64,000 nucleotides of DNA, from assembly GCA_000381585.1 (NCBI GenBank), contig KB906735.1:1-64000 (forward strand), given 5' to 3'. The first letter of the stretch is position 1; each line of letters starts with the position of its first letter. Positions 53,554-63,100 of this stretch are shown here, piece after piece. Under the pieces are notes generated by a model, which ran no database searches, was not told the DNA's origin, and saw only the letters and a list, made by a program, of their open reading frames with translations. Origin of the DNA: Acidobacteriaceae bacterium KBS 83. GTDB lineage: Bacteria > Acidobacteriota > Terriglobia > Terriglobales > Acidobacteriaceae. Both the position numbers and the translations under genes were made by a program.

Positions 53554-54807
53554 TCAGCGGCAGGCCATGTCAGATCTTTGCGCGAGACCTAATGCGAACG
53601 CCCGCCGGAAGATGGCGTCCACTGTAGCGCCCGCGTCGGCCCAACGGGTGCCAAGTACGCTCGATGCCGCGGCCTTCGAAAGAGTTGCGAAGTCAGGCTG
53701 TCTCACCACGGACGAGAGCTCATTCACCAATGCCTGCGGGTAAGCCTCGGCATAACGAATGAATGGATTGTCCAGCACCATGCGGTTCTGTTCAGCATCA
53801 TTCACCACGGGGATGCACCCGGCCGCCAGCATTTCGTGTGGCACAAGCGATACGTTTGTCAGGGACAGGCTGAGTCCCGCGAAGCATTGGTTGTAAATCC
53901 GATTGAGCTGCTCGGGAGAAACGCGGCCGTGATCGTGACAGCGAAAGGGCAGCCTTCCCATCCGTTCGCCATAGATATGCAGTTCAACCTCCGGGTGCTG
54001 CGCCGCAAACAGCTCCATCGTCATCAGACCCAATTCAAACCCTCGCCTTGCGGCATCAGGGCGCGCATAGAAAACAACGCCGTTGCGCTGCTTTCCGGGC
54101 AGGACTGAATACGCGGCCGTATCGCAACCGAAGTCAAAAGAGTCTGCCTGCATGGCAAATTCCGAGCTCAGTTTGGCTGCTAGCCACTTGCCTGCTGTAA
54201 TCGCATGAAACCCCATGCGATACGTATTCTCGGCGAGCAGGCTCAAAGCCCCGACTGGGGTGAACCAGGGTTCGTAATCTTGGACGAAGTAGAAGCGCTT
54301 GCCGCGTGACGGTGCATTGTAGACCGGGTACGCCGTCGCCCACGACGTGGCGACGATGCCGTGCGCATCATCCATTCCGTCGGCATCGAGCACACGTATC
54401 GGCCCCCGAAAGCCATACGCCTCACGCGCGATCACCGAATAGTACTCCGGGTCTCCGCCATACACATTGTAGAAATAGACGCGATTCTTATAGCCATGTG
54501 CTTCGAGGTAGCGAATCATCCGGAAGATCGTCGTGTGCCCGCCGGAGTTCGGCCCCGCCGGAATGGTCACCCAGTTCAGAATCGGTGACTCATCTCCCCG
54601 AATTGGCAACATCTGAACTACGGGCGGCTGAGACAGATCTGCAGCCAGCACGTCCGGTCGAAGCACTGGAAAAGGCGCTGACTTCGGCGCGAGCCTGTCT
54701 GCTGCAACCGCGCGCATCCGCGTGATCAAGCCGGATGCACCGGCCGCCGCCAAGATACGACGTGTTTGCCGCCAGCCGCGCGCGAGCTGTCTCGTCGTCA
54801 AGGTCAC
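53554..54807 (-). CDS. Glycosyltransferase, rhamnosyltransferase WsaF-like
   Basis: This 417-residue GT-B protein has VTIPAGPNSGGHTTIFRMIR, GKRFYFVQDYEPWFTPVG, HAITAGKWLAAKL, GVVFYARPDAARRGFELGL, ELHIYGERMG and SLTNVSLVPHEMLAAGCIPV. This series is characteristic of the WsaF-type family, which adds rhamnose to S-layer or EPS glycans. It lies 38 bp after a GT2 gene on the same strand and shares an operon with it. The donor sugar is inferred from the family only. Confidence 0.83.
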   Translation of the reverse strand: MTLTTRQLARGWRQTRRILAAAGASGLITRMRAVAADRLAPKSAPFPVLRPDVLAADLSQPPVVQMLPIRGDESPILNWVTIPAGPNSGGHTTIFRMIRYLEAHGYKNRVYFYNVYGGDPEYYSVIAREAYGFRGPIRVLDADGMDDAHGIVATSWATAYPVYNAPSRGKRFYFVQDYEPWFTPVGALSLLAENTYRMGFHAITAGKWLAAKLSSEFAMQADSFDFGCDTAAYSVLPGKQRNGVVFYARPDAARRGFELGLMTMELFAAQHPEVELHIYGERMGRLPFRCHDHGRVSPEQLNRIYNQCFAGLSLSLTNVSLVPHEMLAAGCIPVVNDAEQNRMVLDNPFIRYAEAYPQALVNELSSVVRQPDFATLSKAAASSVLGTRWADAGATVDAIFRRAFALGLAQRSDMACR

Positions 54808-54845
54808 CTATTTCATTCCCGGTCGGCGCGTCGGGGAACCATCAT

Positions 54846-55970
54846 TCATACCCCCACCCGCTGCCAGCGTTGTTTTCGTAGCCGGCGCCCGGCCCAGCGA
54901 ATCGCCGCGGGCACGAGAAACACCTGCGAGCGATGGCATATCGTCGCACCCAGCCACTGCCGCCGTTTGAGCGCTCGGAACTCGGGCAGCTTGTGCGCGT
55001 CTTCCCAGGTCTCCAGCGCAAATTGCACCAAACCTTGCACTTGCTCGTCTTCTGCGCGCCCGTGATCATACATGCGGCATGCGTCCCAGAGTGCTTCCTT
55101 TGCGAGCGCCCGATCGACGTCCTGCCGAAGCTCTTCCTTAGCATCCGACCTCTCGGAAGACAGCCGGATAAAGAAGTGAAATGCGGCTCTCCGTTCTACC
55201 ATATCCACCAGGTTGCCCTGGAACTGCGTCCGCTGCATGCTGGCGCCATGCACGCGGTAAAAGGCCTGAGGCGCGCGCACATAGGCGATATTTGATACCG
55301 CTGCGATACGCAACCACATCTCGAGATCGCCACTGTGCGGCAGCTCTGGCCGGTAACCGCCGACAGCGCGTTGCACGCTGCTGCGAACCACAACTTCTGG
55401 CGAGGTGATGACGTTAGTGCCTGCGCGGCAGCGGCGCCTGATCCACTCCGATCCCTGGTAACGGATAGAACCCGCAGACCGCACCTCGCCGGAAGGTAAT
55501 TGTTGCTCATCGTAAAAGTGGATGGCACGCCCATAGACCATGCCAACGCTCGGGTCGCGCTCCATGATACGAACGGCACGGCCCAGCGCTCCTGGCGAAA
55601 GGAGATCGTCTGCAGAAAGCAGCATGCAATACGGCGATTCTGACCAGCCGATCAGCCCTTCGTTATATGTAGCGATATGCCCTGCATTGGTTCCATGCCG
55701 GCGAAATTCTACCTGCGAGTATTCGTCAGCAAGCGCTGCACCAACCTCTGCACTATCGTCTGGAGAAGCGTCGTCAAGTATCAGAATGCGCACGCTGACA
55801 TCCCGCTGCTGAACAACGCTTTCAACGCAGCGGCGAAGATAGCGGCCGTATTTGTAGCAGGGGATCACAACATCCACAGTTGGCGCTGCATGGCCCGCGG
55901 CCCTCACCTCCGATACCGAAGGGGTTTCGCGCATCCCAACTTCGCCGGCCGATTCCAGTACAGAAGCCAT
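54846..55970 (-). CDS. Glycosyltransferase family 2
   Basis: The start at 55970 follows AGGAG at 11 bases and gives 374 residues; ATG at 55997 is an alternative. VDVVIPCYKYGRYLRRCVES, ILDDASPDDSAEVG and LLSADDLLSPGALGRAV give the GT-A nucleotide and metal sites. HSGDLEMWLRIAAVSNIAYV is the acceptor/catalytic block. The C-terminal 90 residues are helical. It is the first gene of the pair with the WsaF-like enzyme. Confidence 0.88.
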   Translation of the reverse strand: MASVLESAGEVGMRETPSVSEVRAAGHAAPTVDVVIPCYKYGRYLRRCVESVVQQRDVSVRILILDDASPDDSAEVGAALADEYSQVEFRRHGTNAGHIATYNEGLIGWSESPYCMLLSADDLLSPGALGRAVRIMERDPSVGMVYGRAIHFYDEQQLPSGEVRSAGSIRYQGSEWIRRRCRAGTNVITSPEVVVRSSVQRAVGGYRPELPHSGDLEMWLRIAAVSNIAYVRAPQAFYRVHGASMQRTQFQGNLVDMVERRAAFHFFIRLSSERSDAKEELRQDVDRALAKEALWDACRMYDHGRAEDEQVQGLVQFALETWEDAHKLPEFRALKRRQWLGATICHRSQVFLVPAAIRWAGRRLRKQRWQRVGV

Positions 55971-56276
55971 CGCTAAAAGAACTCCTCGTGGCTGCAAGGC
56001 GCGATCTCATGACCTTGCAGGTGTTTCCTGCTACGCGACCAACACCCGGCAAGCGTTTGACTTGGCAATGACATGATTGATCTCGAATGCGAGCGAACCG
56101 GGATACTCCGAAGCAAGCCTACAAGAGCGAAACGTCCCGGAAACTCCCCTGAGTGTCGTAGACGCCACGTTGAATTCTCTAAGGTCATCAGAATCGACAT
56201 TGCAGGTAATGTACTACTGCATCTGGAATGCCAAACGGAGCGGCCCCATCCGCTGGCCGGATTCCGAGAATCGCCC
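55971..56276. other. Intergenic stretch upstream of the GT2 gene
   Basis: This is about 300 bp between the start of the GT2 gene and the terminator of the beta-helix gene. It should hold the promoter of the GT2/WsaF-like pair. No gene or repeat was recognised. Confidence 0.35.
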
Positions 56277-56315
56277 CAAAAAAACTGCGGCGGAGCCGGG
56301 TTGCCGGTCTCCGCC
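56277..56315 (-). terminator. Rho-independent terminator of the beta-helix gene
   Basis: On the minus strand GGCGGAG-ACCGG pairs with CCGG-CTCCGCC around a short loop and is followed by GCAG and a run of seven Ts. It begins 33 bp after the stop at 56348. Stem, loop and T-run make this the clearest intrinsic terminator in the window. Confidence 0.88.
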
Positions 56316-56347
56316 CAAAAAGCTGATGTTGATCAGCCCTACATCTG

Positions 56348-57847
56348 TCAACGAACAACACCTGTAAGGTTCGTAGGAGTTCCTGGTGTTGGCGGTGCGC
56401 TCCCCGATGTGAGCTCGAACGCGCCGCGGTCCCAGACACCATCCGAACCCGGCCGCTGCGACCCGGCCGCATCCACGTTGAAGGGCGCGGCAAGCGTCAT
56501 ACCGTTGGAAACGTCCGCGATCTGGCTTGCCAGACGGAAGTTGCCTGCTGTCCAGTTCACAAATGGATTAGGTGCGCCAGTCGGTACAATGATGTCACTC
56601 GAGTTAGTCCCCGATTTGGGCGTGCCCGAATTCAAGTAGACATTATTGCTTTCAGTGAGACTTCCACCACAGGTCTGGAAGTCTATTCGGTCTCCCGGTG
56701 TGATTCCGTAAAACAAATTATTTTCCCAGACGAACGTGTCCGGATTCCCGTCACAGTGCGTGCCCAGAGCTCCCGCGTAATCCGCGGTGTAATTGACGAC
56801 ATCATTTCCGATAAAGCGCAAATTTGTGCATTTGTTTCCAGGATTGATACAAGAGAAGATGCCGTTGGAGGGACCCGGGCGATTATCTCCCTGCGGGCGC
56901 CAGATGACGTTGTTGTAGATATTCCAGTTGCTTGCCTGACATCCCGTCAGACACACCCAGAGACCGGTGCCCTGAATGTCCTGAATGATGTTGCTATGAA
57001 AGTCCACCCCGGAAGCGGCTACTTCGGTATACCAAAGCTGCCCATGGCAGGTCGCAGAGGAAATGTTCTGCTTAATGTAACTGTTCTGGACAATAAAGGA
57101 TGTCGTCCACGGTATCTTGAAGAAATCGCACCCGGTATCATGGAAGTAGGAGTGATCGACGACGAAGTTATCGCAACCGCCACGGCACCGTATCTCCTCT
57201 TCCGAATAGGCACCATTGTTCGCGTCGCCTCCGCCCTGTATCTCGAAATAGCGGAAGGTCCAGTTCGGTGAACGATGCTGCCCGTCGTTGTTGTTCAGTC
57301 CAATATCGAAATCGCTGTCCTGTCCCTGCGAAGCAGTGATCTTCAGGCCGCAATCCGAGGCCGACGTCTTCGTGCTCGGAGATATTCCGCAGCCTGGGAC
57401 ACCGGCAGCCCCCGGGCGGCCGTTCCCATCCAGAATCAGATAGCCCGGCTGTGGCGTATCTGTGCCGCCGTAGAACTCATCCCACACCGCTTGCCCGGAA
57501 CCCATCGTGCCGGCATTCCAGCCTGCAGAGATGTCGTTGGAGCAGCCATCGGACGATCGCCCGTAATCGTAACTCTGCGCCTTCTTAATGGTGATCGTAC
57601 TCGTCCCGGAATTCGGTGTGTCAAACGTATATTTGCCATATTGCCCGTCTGCAAGATAGTACGTATCGCCCCGCACTAAGTTGGTGGGCAGATTCTTCAT
57701 CCGGTTTGCCCAACTGGAACCGGAGCCGTCCCCCGCGCTCGTCGTTCCGACGGCATGACAAGCAGCGAATGCCGCTTGCCCGGAGAAGATCACGATAGAA
57801 AAGAGTGTCGAAAAGAGGAATAAGACTGCACGGCTAAACATCTTCAT
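56348..57847 (-). CDS. Secreted right-handed parallel beta-helix protein
   Basis: This 499-residue protein has a signal peptide (AVLFLFSTLFSIVIFSGQAA). GDTYYLADGQYGKYTFDTPN and TITIKKA open a pectate-lyase-like beta-helix. Repeated rungs follow (NFVVDHSYFHDTGCDFFKIP, FIVQNSYIKQNISSATC, SNIIQDIQGTGLWVCL, NIYNNVIWRPQG, TFVWENNLFYGI). Paired Cys occur throughout. The end is Pro/Thr-rich (SGSAPPTPGTPTNLTG). Such proteins cleave or bind polysaccharides; no family-specific catalytic Lys/Arg could be assigned. It lies within the EPS cluster with its own terminator. Confidence 0.83.
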   Translation of the reverse strand: MKMFSRAVLFLFSTLFSIVIFSGQAAFAACHAVGTTSAGDGSGSSWANRMKNLPTNLVRGDTYYLADGQYGKYTFDTPNSGTSTITIKKAQSYDYGRSSDGCSNDISAGWNAGTMGSGQAVWDEFYGGTDTPQPGYLILDGNGRPGAAGVPGCGISPSTKTSASDCGLKITASQGQDSDFDIGLNNNDGQHRSPNWTFRYFEIQGGGDANNGAYSEEEIRCRGGCDNFVVDHSYFHDTGCDFFKIPWTTSFIVQNSYIKQNISSATCHGQLWYTEVAASGVDFHSNIIQDIQGTGLWVCLTGCQASNWNIYNNVIWRPQGDNRPGPSNGIFSCINPGNKCTNLRFIGNDVVNYTADYAGALGTHCDGNPDTFVWENNLFYGITPGDRIDFQTCGGSLTESNNVYLNSGTPKSGTNSSDIIVPTGAPNPFVNWTAGNFRLASQIADVSNGMTLAAPFNVDAAGSQRPGSDGVWDRGAFELTSGSAPPTPGTPTNLTGVVR

Positions 57848-58121
57848 AGAGATATCTACTCACAGGTGGAGATATGGGGGACCCTTGAAGCTGTTGGGAG
57901 ATTACTGCAGCATCGTCCCCGAAAGCTATCGGTAAAGGCATCGAAAAGACGGCATTAGTCACTAACTCGTTGCATATCTTGCCGTTACCATAAATATAAA
58001 AGCCAAGTTATCGCTCAGATCCTGGGCGTCGCGAGTTCCAATTCGGGAAAGCGACGAACAAATTGCGAAGATACAACGAAGCTAGCGTGTGTTCGCAGGC
58101 GCACAGGACTTCGGCCCCAAT

Positions 58122-59483
58122 TCAAAATCTGTAGATCAGTCGTTCTTTCTCCAAAGATACAAATGCAATCCGCGCACGCGCTGCATCCTGACCAGAGATT
58201 TTCCATCCTCCGGCGGTTTCCTCGAGTCGCATGGCGCGCCGGGCGCGCCACCAATCGTCCACCTCATCTGGCCGCGCGATCCAAAGCCCTTCATTCTTGC
58301 GGAGTTCGACCAGATAGCCGAGCAGCGACTCGTAAGCCTGGACCGCCTCCGCATGGTCCAGATAGTCCGGATGCACAATGAAGCTGATCATGCCGTGCAT
58401 CGCGGCAATCTGAGCGATCTGCTCGCGCCAAAGTTTCTGATCGTATGTCTTGAGGACATGAAACAGCGAGTAATCCTGAGTCGCCGTGACCGGGATCTCC
58501 AGTACGTCGCCAACGAAGTAAGGCATTACCGTGCAACACCCGCCGCGCTGCGGATCTAAATGCGCGCAGTTCGGCACAGACATGTCATAGCGAAAACGCA
58601 ATGCCCCGTACCATTCCTGGTTGCGATACAGGGCGCCCGATCGAAAGCCTCTGCTGCCAAATCGAACAGCGTGCGCGTTGACCTGTTCCGCAGCCCTCTG
58701 AAATTCCTCGGCGTCGTCGAACAGATGCCCATCATGTTTTAAGTCGTGCACATTCACATCAAAGCCGCGCCTTCGGATCTTCTCGACTGTAGACTCGGTG
58801 ACCGCATACCGGGCGGCGGGAATCAGTTGGAACGAGCTCTTGATCCCATACCGGTCGTTGATGTTCATCAGCTCTTCTGTGAATTCAAGCCCGGCGTCCG
58901 TTTCGACATCGTGCGTCATGACGGCACACGCCTGCTTCCCCTCAGGCCAGAACCAGATAAAGGGAATCTGCCGCTGCCCCGAAGTCTTGAGCTTCGCGTG
59001 CATCAGTTCTGTAAAGAGACGATCGACACTGGTGTCGACCGGCCATCGTGGAAATGGCCTGTTCTGCCATCCCCGAAGCCACCGCGCCTGAAGTGGACGG
59101 CGCAACTTCACCGGAAGCAGCGGCCGCAGCAGATAATACAGCTGACGGATCAGACGCTGGTGGAAGGATTGTCGCTCGACCTTGACATAGCGTTCCCGCC
59201 GCATGCTCTCGGCGACCTGAGTCGGAGCAAACGGCAGCACGCAGACGTCATCATCGAATTGGACCGAAGCCAGCAGGTCGGGAAGAAGGCCTTCCGCTGT
59301 TTGCGCGGTCTCCCCCGCTGCCCTGCCGTAACAGACCAGGTCTGGTCCGAACCGGAAGAAACCCTCACGCGCGTCATCACGCACCGCCTCAGAGATGTCG
59401 AATTCAGCAAACGACTCAGGGCAGCAAAAGTAGTCAGCAAAGCCGCGATCAACCGCTCCGGCCCGTTCAGCAGTCACAATCAC
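58122..59483 (-). CDS. Polysaccharide deacetylase family protein
   Basis: This 453-residue protein starts at GTG 59483. The NodB-type domain occupies the second half: CAVMTHDVETDAGLEF gives the first Asp (THD), and VNVHDLKHDGHLF gives the H-x3-H metal ligands. RSGALYRNQEWYGAL and FIVHPDYLDHAEAVQAYESL follow. The N-terminal 190 residues are a family-specific extension. It removes acetyl or similar groups from a surface glycan. It follows the FemAB-like gene by 22 bp, a combination common in exosortase-linked EPS loci, although no exosortase is in the window. Confidence 0.86.
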   Translation of the reverse strand: MIVTAERAGAVDRGFADYFCCPESFAEFDISEAVRDDAREGFFRFGPDLVCYGRAAGETAQTAEGLLPDLLASVQFDDDVCVLPFAPTQVAESMRRERYVKVERQSFHQRLIRQLYYLLRPLLPVKLRRPLQARWLRGWQNRPFPRWPVDTSVDRLFTELMHAKLKTSGQRQIPFIWFWPEGKQACAVMTHDVETDAGLEFTEELMNINDRYGIKSSFQLIPAARYAVTESTVEKIRRRGFDVNVHDLKHDGHLFDDAEEFQRAAEQVNAHAVRFGSRGFRSGALYRNQEWYGALRFRYDMSVPNCAHLDPQRGGCCTVMPYFVGDVLEIPVTATQDYSLFHVLKTYDQKLWREQIAQIAAMHGMISFIVHPDYLDHAEAVQAYESLLGYLVELRKNEGLWIARPDEVDDWWRARRAMRLEETAGGWKISGQDAARARIAFVSLEKERLIYRF

Positions 59484-59519
59484 TTGTCACCCCAGATGGC
59501 ATTTGTCATCCCAGATGGC
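59484..59519. repeat. 19-bp tandem duplication at the FemAB/deacetylase junction
   Basis: TTGTCACCCCAGATGGC (59484-59500) and TTGTCATCCCAGATGGC (59503-59519) differ at one base. The second copy contains the FemAB stop, and the first lies between that stop and the deacetylase GTG. The duplication adds a second GGGGTGA-like site just upstream of that start. Confidence 0.7.
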
Positions 59520-60636
59520 GGTAGAGGCAATCCCCGGTTAGTTCCAGCACGGGATCTGGCACGCGCGACAACACCTCTCCGGCCCATTTCCGCGCAATTC
59601 CAGCCTCTTTGGCCCGCTCGGCTGGCGCAGGCGTCCGGTAGTAGCACAGCTCCGTCGATTGAGCGCCCAGGTGCTTCTTAAACGCAATCAATCCAGGATC
59701 GGAGTAGTCCGAACGGCCCAGGTCAAGTAACGTCGCACCTTCTTCCTTCGCTTGCTGGATCACCTTCCAGAAGAGTAGGGGCGTGCCACCAAGGCTGCTG
59801 AAACGTCCGTCAGAGCAGCCGTACTTGTAGGTCACCTGCTGGCCGAAGTGCAAGGTAAGGATACTCGCCGCCGGCACGCCGTCCTTCGACACCAGGTGCA
59901 CCCGCATGCTCTCGCCCAGCAACGAGGCGATGTTGCGGAACCATACAGCCGGTTGCGGTGGCAGCTTGTGCCGTCTCCGCGTCAGAAAAAGAAGGTGGCG
60001 GAATTTCTGAAGAAGCTCTTCTGAGCGGCCCACTTCATACGTAAGACCCTCGCGTTCCGCACGCTTGATCTTGCGCCGGATGCAGCTGTCGTGCATCTGT
60101 TTGAACAGAACCGGCAACTCCGGACGCAAATCGATCGTCTGGAAGCTGAAGCGTTCACTAATTCCGAAGCCCACATCGATAAGACCCGGAATATCGTGGG
60201 TCCGCGGCCGCAATTCCACATAACGAAAGCCAGCCCTCTCCTGCTGTTTGCGCACATAGGAGAGAATCGCATCCAGCCCCGCTCCCTTCGCCAGCGGATG
60301 ACAATGGTCGGAGAAAGGCAAGGACACCAACCGCCGGCCAGTCAGCCGGCTCTCAATTCTGCAGAAGACTACCGCCTCTTCCAGTTGCGCGCCGCGCATC
60401 GTCGCGTAAACGACGGGGCGAAAACCATAACTCGCCCGCAGCGCCTCAAGCCACGCGCGTGTGTGGAATATCGAGGAGTTGGGATGCAGCGCAACCAATT
60501 CGTCCCATCGCGTATCCGCCAGAGGATCGATCTCGTGCACAACTGCGGCCGGGTTTTTGGTATCGCCTGCCTCGGCTGTGCAACCAATGTTGCTCACGGC
60601 ATGGTCAAGGGGTTCTGTGCTCGATGCGTACGTCAT
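59506..60636 (-). CDS. FemAB/GNAT-like acyltransferase of EPS locus
   Basis: This is a 376-residue protein. ILYRKQ-type helices and the blocks FHTRAWLEALRASYGFRPVV, RRLVSLPFSDHCHPLAKGAG, RYVELRPRTHDI and LLDLGRSDYSDPGLIAFKKH follow the FemAB-type double-GNAT fold. In that fold SLPFSD and ...FK are conserved near the acyl site. Related proteins in exosortase/EPS loci are annotated FemAB; the substrate is unknown. Its start overlaps the GT2 stop (ATGA), so the two are translationally coupled. Confidence 0.82.
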   Translation of the reverse strand: MTYASSTEPLDHAVSNIGCTAEAGDTKNPAAVVHEIDPLADTRWDELVALHPNSSIFHTRAWLEALRASYGFRPVVYATMRGAQLEEAVVFCRIESRLTGRRLVSLPFSDHCHPLAKGAGLDAILSYVRKQQERAGFRYVELRPRTHDIPGLIDVGFGISERFSFQTIDLRPELPVLFKQMHDSCIRRKIKRAEREGLTYEVGRSEELLQKFRHLLFLTRRRHKLPPQPAVWFRNIASLLGESMRVHLVSKDGVPAASILTLHFGQQVTYKYGCSDGRFSSLGGTPLLFWKVIQQAKEEGATLLDLGRSDYSDPGLIAFKKHLGAQSTELCYYRTPAPAERAKEAGIARKWAGEVLSRVPDPVLELTGDCLYRHLG

Positions 60637-61577
60637 ATCCGTCCTTCAGATTCCTTCCTGCCGACTTTTAGTGCGGAGAAGTGTCGAACCGGCTGGCAAA
60701 TCCAACCTAAGATTCTGCCGATCTGCTCTTTCCGAAGAAAGCGCACCAACTCGGGGTTGATAGCGGGTGGTTTCCGGGTTGCATGCAAGGAAAGAAAACC
60801 GCCCATGCGCACGAGCGATCCGAGCAGGAATGGCTTCTCTAGAACGCGTCGCGCACACTTAGCGATCTCGAAGACGGGATGGCTGCCGACCGACTGGTCC
60901 ATCTTGCCCTCACGAAACCTGTGTTGAAACAGCGGGCTAGCCCCGCCGGTCGGACGGTAATGCAAGAGCTTCTGCTCCGGGGAGGCAGCTACGCGCCAGC
61001 CGAACTTGCGCGCCCGGATCTCCGCGTACCAATCTTCGCCCCCAAACTCCAGTGCCACCCATCCGCCAATCTGCTCATAACAAGTGCGACGAACCACCTG
61101 ACCGGCATGCGCCACAGACCTGAGAGTGTTAGAGATCCGAGGCCGGAAGACTCCCTTGTGCGGTTCATAGATAACGCCACCCGCGATGCCCAGACTTGGG
61201 TCCTCCTGAAACTGCCTGATCAGAGACACGAAATAATCCGGCTCGAACGAGACATCGCCATCAAGATTCGCGATGAAATCATAGTCGCAGTCTGCTAGCT
61301 GCCCAATCGCCTCGCAGAGAGCCGTAATCTTTGAGGCGGAGCCACGATTCAGGCTGTGGTCCCGACGAAGAAACCGGATGAAATCATGCTTGGCAGCGTA
61401 GGAGGCGGCTATGGAGTCAGTGCGGTCTGTGGAGCGGTCGCTGACAATTACCCACCGGACCGGCCGCACGGTTTGAGCCAGCACCGATTGAATCGTTCGT
61501 TCGAGAAATGCCTCCTCGTTATGAGCTGCCGTCACTATCACATATTGTGAGCCTGAAGTTTCGCCGCTCTGCATCAC
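60633..61577 (-). CDS. Glycosyltransferase family 2
   Basis: This 314-residue GT-A enzyme has YVIVTAAHNEEAFLERTIQS, IVSDRSTDRTDSIAASYA and DFIANLDGDVSFEPDYF, with DGD as the metal site. FGGEDWYAEIRARKFGWRVA carries the ED catalytic block. No C-terminal transmembrane pair is present. It overlaps the FemAB-like gene by 4 bp and follows the ligase-like gene by 55 bp. Confidence 0.9.
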   Translation of the reverse strand: MMQSGETSGSQYVIVTAAHNEEAFLERTIQSVLAQTVRPVRWVIVSDRSTDRTDSIAASYAAKHDFIRFLRRDHSLNRGSASKITALCEAIGQLADCDYDFIANLDGDVSFEPDYFVSLIRQFQEDPSLGIAGGVIYEPHKGVFRPRISNTLRSVAHAGQVVRRTCYEQIGGWVALEFGGEDWYAEIRARKFGWRVAASPEQKLLHYRPTGGASPLFQHRFREGKMDQSVGSHPVFEIAKCARRVLEKPFLLGSLVRMGGFLSLHATRKPPAINPELVRFLRKEQIGRILGWICQPVRHFSALKVGRKESEGRI

Positions 61578-61632
61578 ATCGCCCCCATTGCGTTCTCCGA
61601 CTGATCCACCAGAATTTCTCGTCCAACAAGCG

Positions 61633-63069
61633 CTAAGTGCCTACGTGAACGAGTTCTGGGACCGCCCGGTGCTCGCTCGCGTGCAACTCTCTTTGGCTTC
61701 GCTTTCGGTTCGCTTCAAGTGCCCGCTCACGTAGGAGCATCCGGCGATGGCTGACTGCGAGCGAAATCAGAATCCACGACATATATCCCTGCTGTCCCCA
61801 GCTGTACGCCGCCACACTCAGCATCAAGAAATAGAAGCCCGCAAGGCAAACAAAGAAAACCCCGCTCATGGCGCCTTCCCCGCCGCGAAACATCCAGCGC
61901 GTGCGCAAAGCATAGAGAGCAGCCGAAAATAGTAGTGCGCCGATCAGAATGAAGCCGACATATCCTGTCTCATAGAGAAAGAGCGACCAATTGTCATCAC
62001 ACGTGTACCAGAGCCGAGTCTGATCGAGAAAAGTGATCTGAAGCCCCAACTGGCGGAATGTCCCGAGCCCATATCCAAGCAGTGCCCGTGTTGGGCTCGC
62101 GACGACGGCCTCCCGAATGGCCACGCTGAGCGCATGCCGATAGAGATAGGAAGTGCCGACCGGCTGCGTGGGATCCGTCGTTGCCTGGTACAGAGCATTG
62201 ATCGTGTCCAGAATGCCTGGCCGCGATAGCACCGCTATGCCGCTTAGCACCGCCAAAATGACGAGATAGCGTCGCACGCGCTTCTTCACCATGAAGAACA
62301 ACATCAGAGAACACATCGCAGTCGCTAGCCACGGACCGCGGCTCTCTGTCTTGTATATGGCCCAGAACATCAGAATTAACGAAACCCAAAGAAAGGATCG
62401 CTGCCGCCCCTTCGGCCAGATGCTGATCAGGTACAAGGCGAGCGGGATGCTCATGGCTAATGCATCGCCGAAAAGAATCGGATGCGGAAAAGTGGAGCGA
62501 ACGCGGATGCCTCTTCCCAGTTCTGAGTACAGCGGATCCAGTCCGCCGTTGTAGGTGATCCAGTTTTGAGATGGGAAGATGCGTAGAACACTCCAGTTTG
62601 CATAGGGTTCGAAGAGGCCCAGAACGCAGCAGATGGCGATAGCCATCATCATTGCGTAAAGCATCTTGTGGATCGTGGTTACGCTGGAGATGATCCGCAC
62701 CAGCAGGTAATACATCAGGTAGAACTCCAGCACCTGGGCCAGGAGCTGCTTGAAGCTCGTGGTAACCGCTAAGGAATACATGCACGAGAGCACCGCCCAC
62801 GCGATGTGCACAAACATCATTCCTCTGAATGGGATGGGCTCACGATTGAGGCGTTTCCTCTTCTTCCAATAGAGACACAGCAGCGTCAGCAGCGATACCC
62901 GCATGGTGTTCACATCGAACAAACCGGGAATCACCACCTTGGCCTCAAGCGGCATCAGGACCAGGAAGAAGCAGAACCAGGGAAGAGCATCTTCCAGGCG
63001 TCTTCGGCTGGTCTTCACCAGTGTCCCAATCACCATGAGTTGCAGCAATACAGTCAGCAGCATCTGCAT
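61633..63069 (-). CDS. O-antigen ligase-like membrane protein (Wzy_C type)
   Basis: The start at 63069 gives 478 residues; GTG at 63138 would overlap the upstream gene. Around ten transmembrane helices are visible (LLTVLLQLMVIGTLV, VLSCMYSLAVTTSFKQLLAQ, YVGFILIGALLFSAALYALR). A long periplasmic loop has ALLGYGLGTFRQLGLQITFL and WSLFLYETGYVG. TESRGPWLATAMCSLMLFF carries the conserved S-R-G-P-W of O-antigen ligases/polymerases, with Arg contacting lipid-linked glycan. It probably ligates or polymerises the EPS at the outer face. Confidence 0.86.
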   Translation of the reverse strand: MQMLLTVLLQLMVIGTLVKTSRRRLEDALPWFCFFLVLMPLEAKVVIPGLFDVNTMRVSLLTLLCLYWKKRKRLNREPIPFRGMMFVHIAWAVLSCMYSLAVTTSFKQLLAQVLEFYLMYYLLVRIISSVTTIHKMLYAMMMAIAICCVLGLFEPYANWSVLRIFPSQNWITYNGGLDPLYSELGRGIRVRSTFPHPILFGDALAMSIPLALYLISIWPKGRQRSFLWVSLILMFWAIYKTESRGPWLATAMCSLMLFFMVKKRVRRYLVILAVLSGIAVLSRPGILDTINALYQATTDPTQPVGTSYLYRHALSVAIREAVVASPTRALLGYGLGTFRQLGLQITFLDQTRLWYTCDDNWSLFLYETGYVGFILIGALLFSAALYALRTRWMFRGGEGAMSGVFFVCLAGFYFLMLSVAAYSWGQQGYMSWILISLAVSHRRMLLRERALEANRKRSQRELHASEHRAVPELVHVGT

Positions 63070-63100
63070 CGCCCCCGGCCGCCGCAATGTATCTTCAAGT

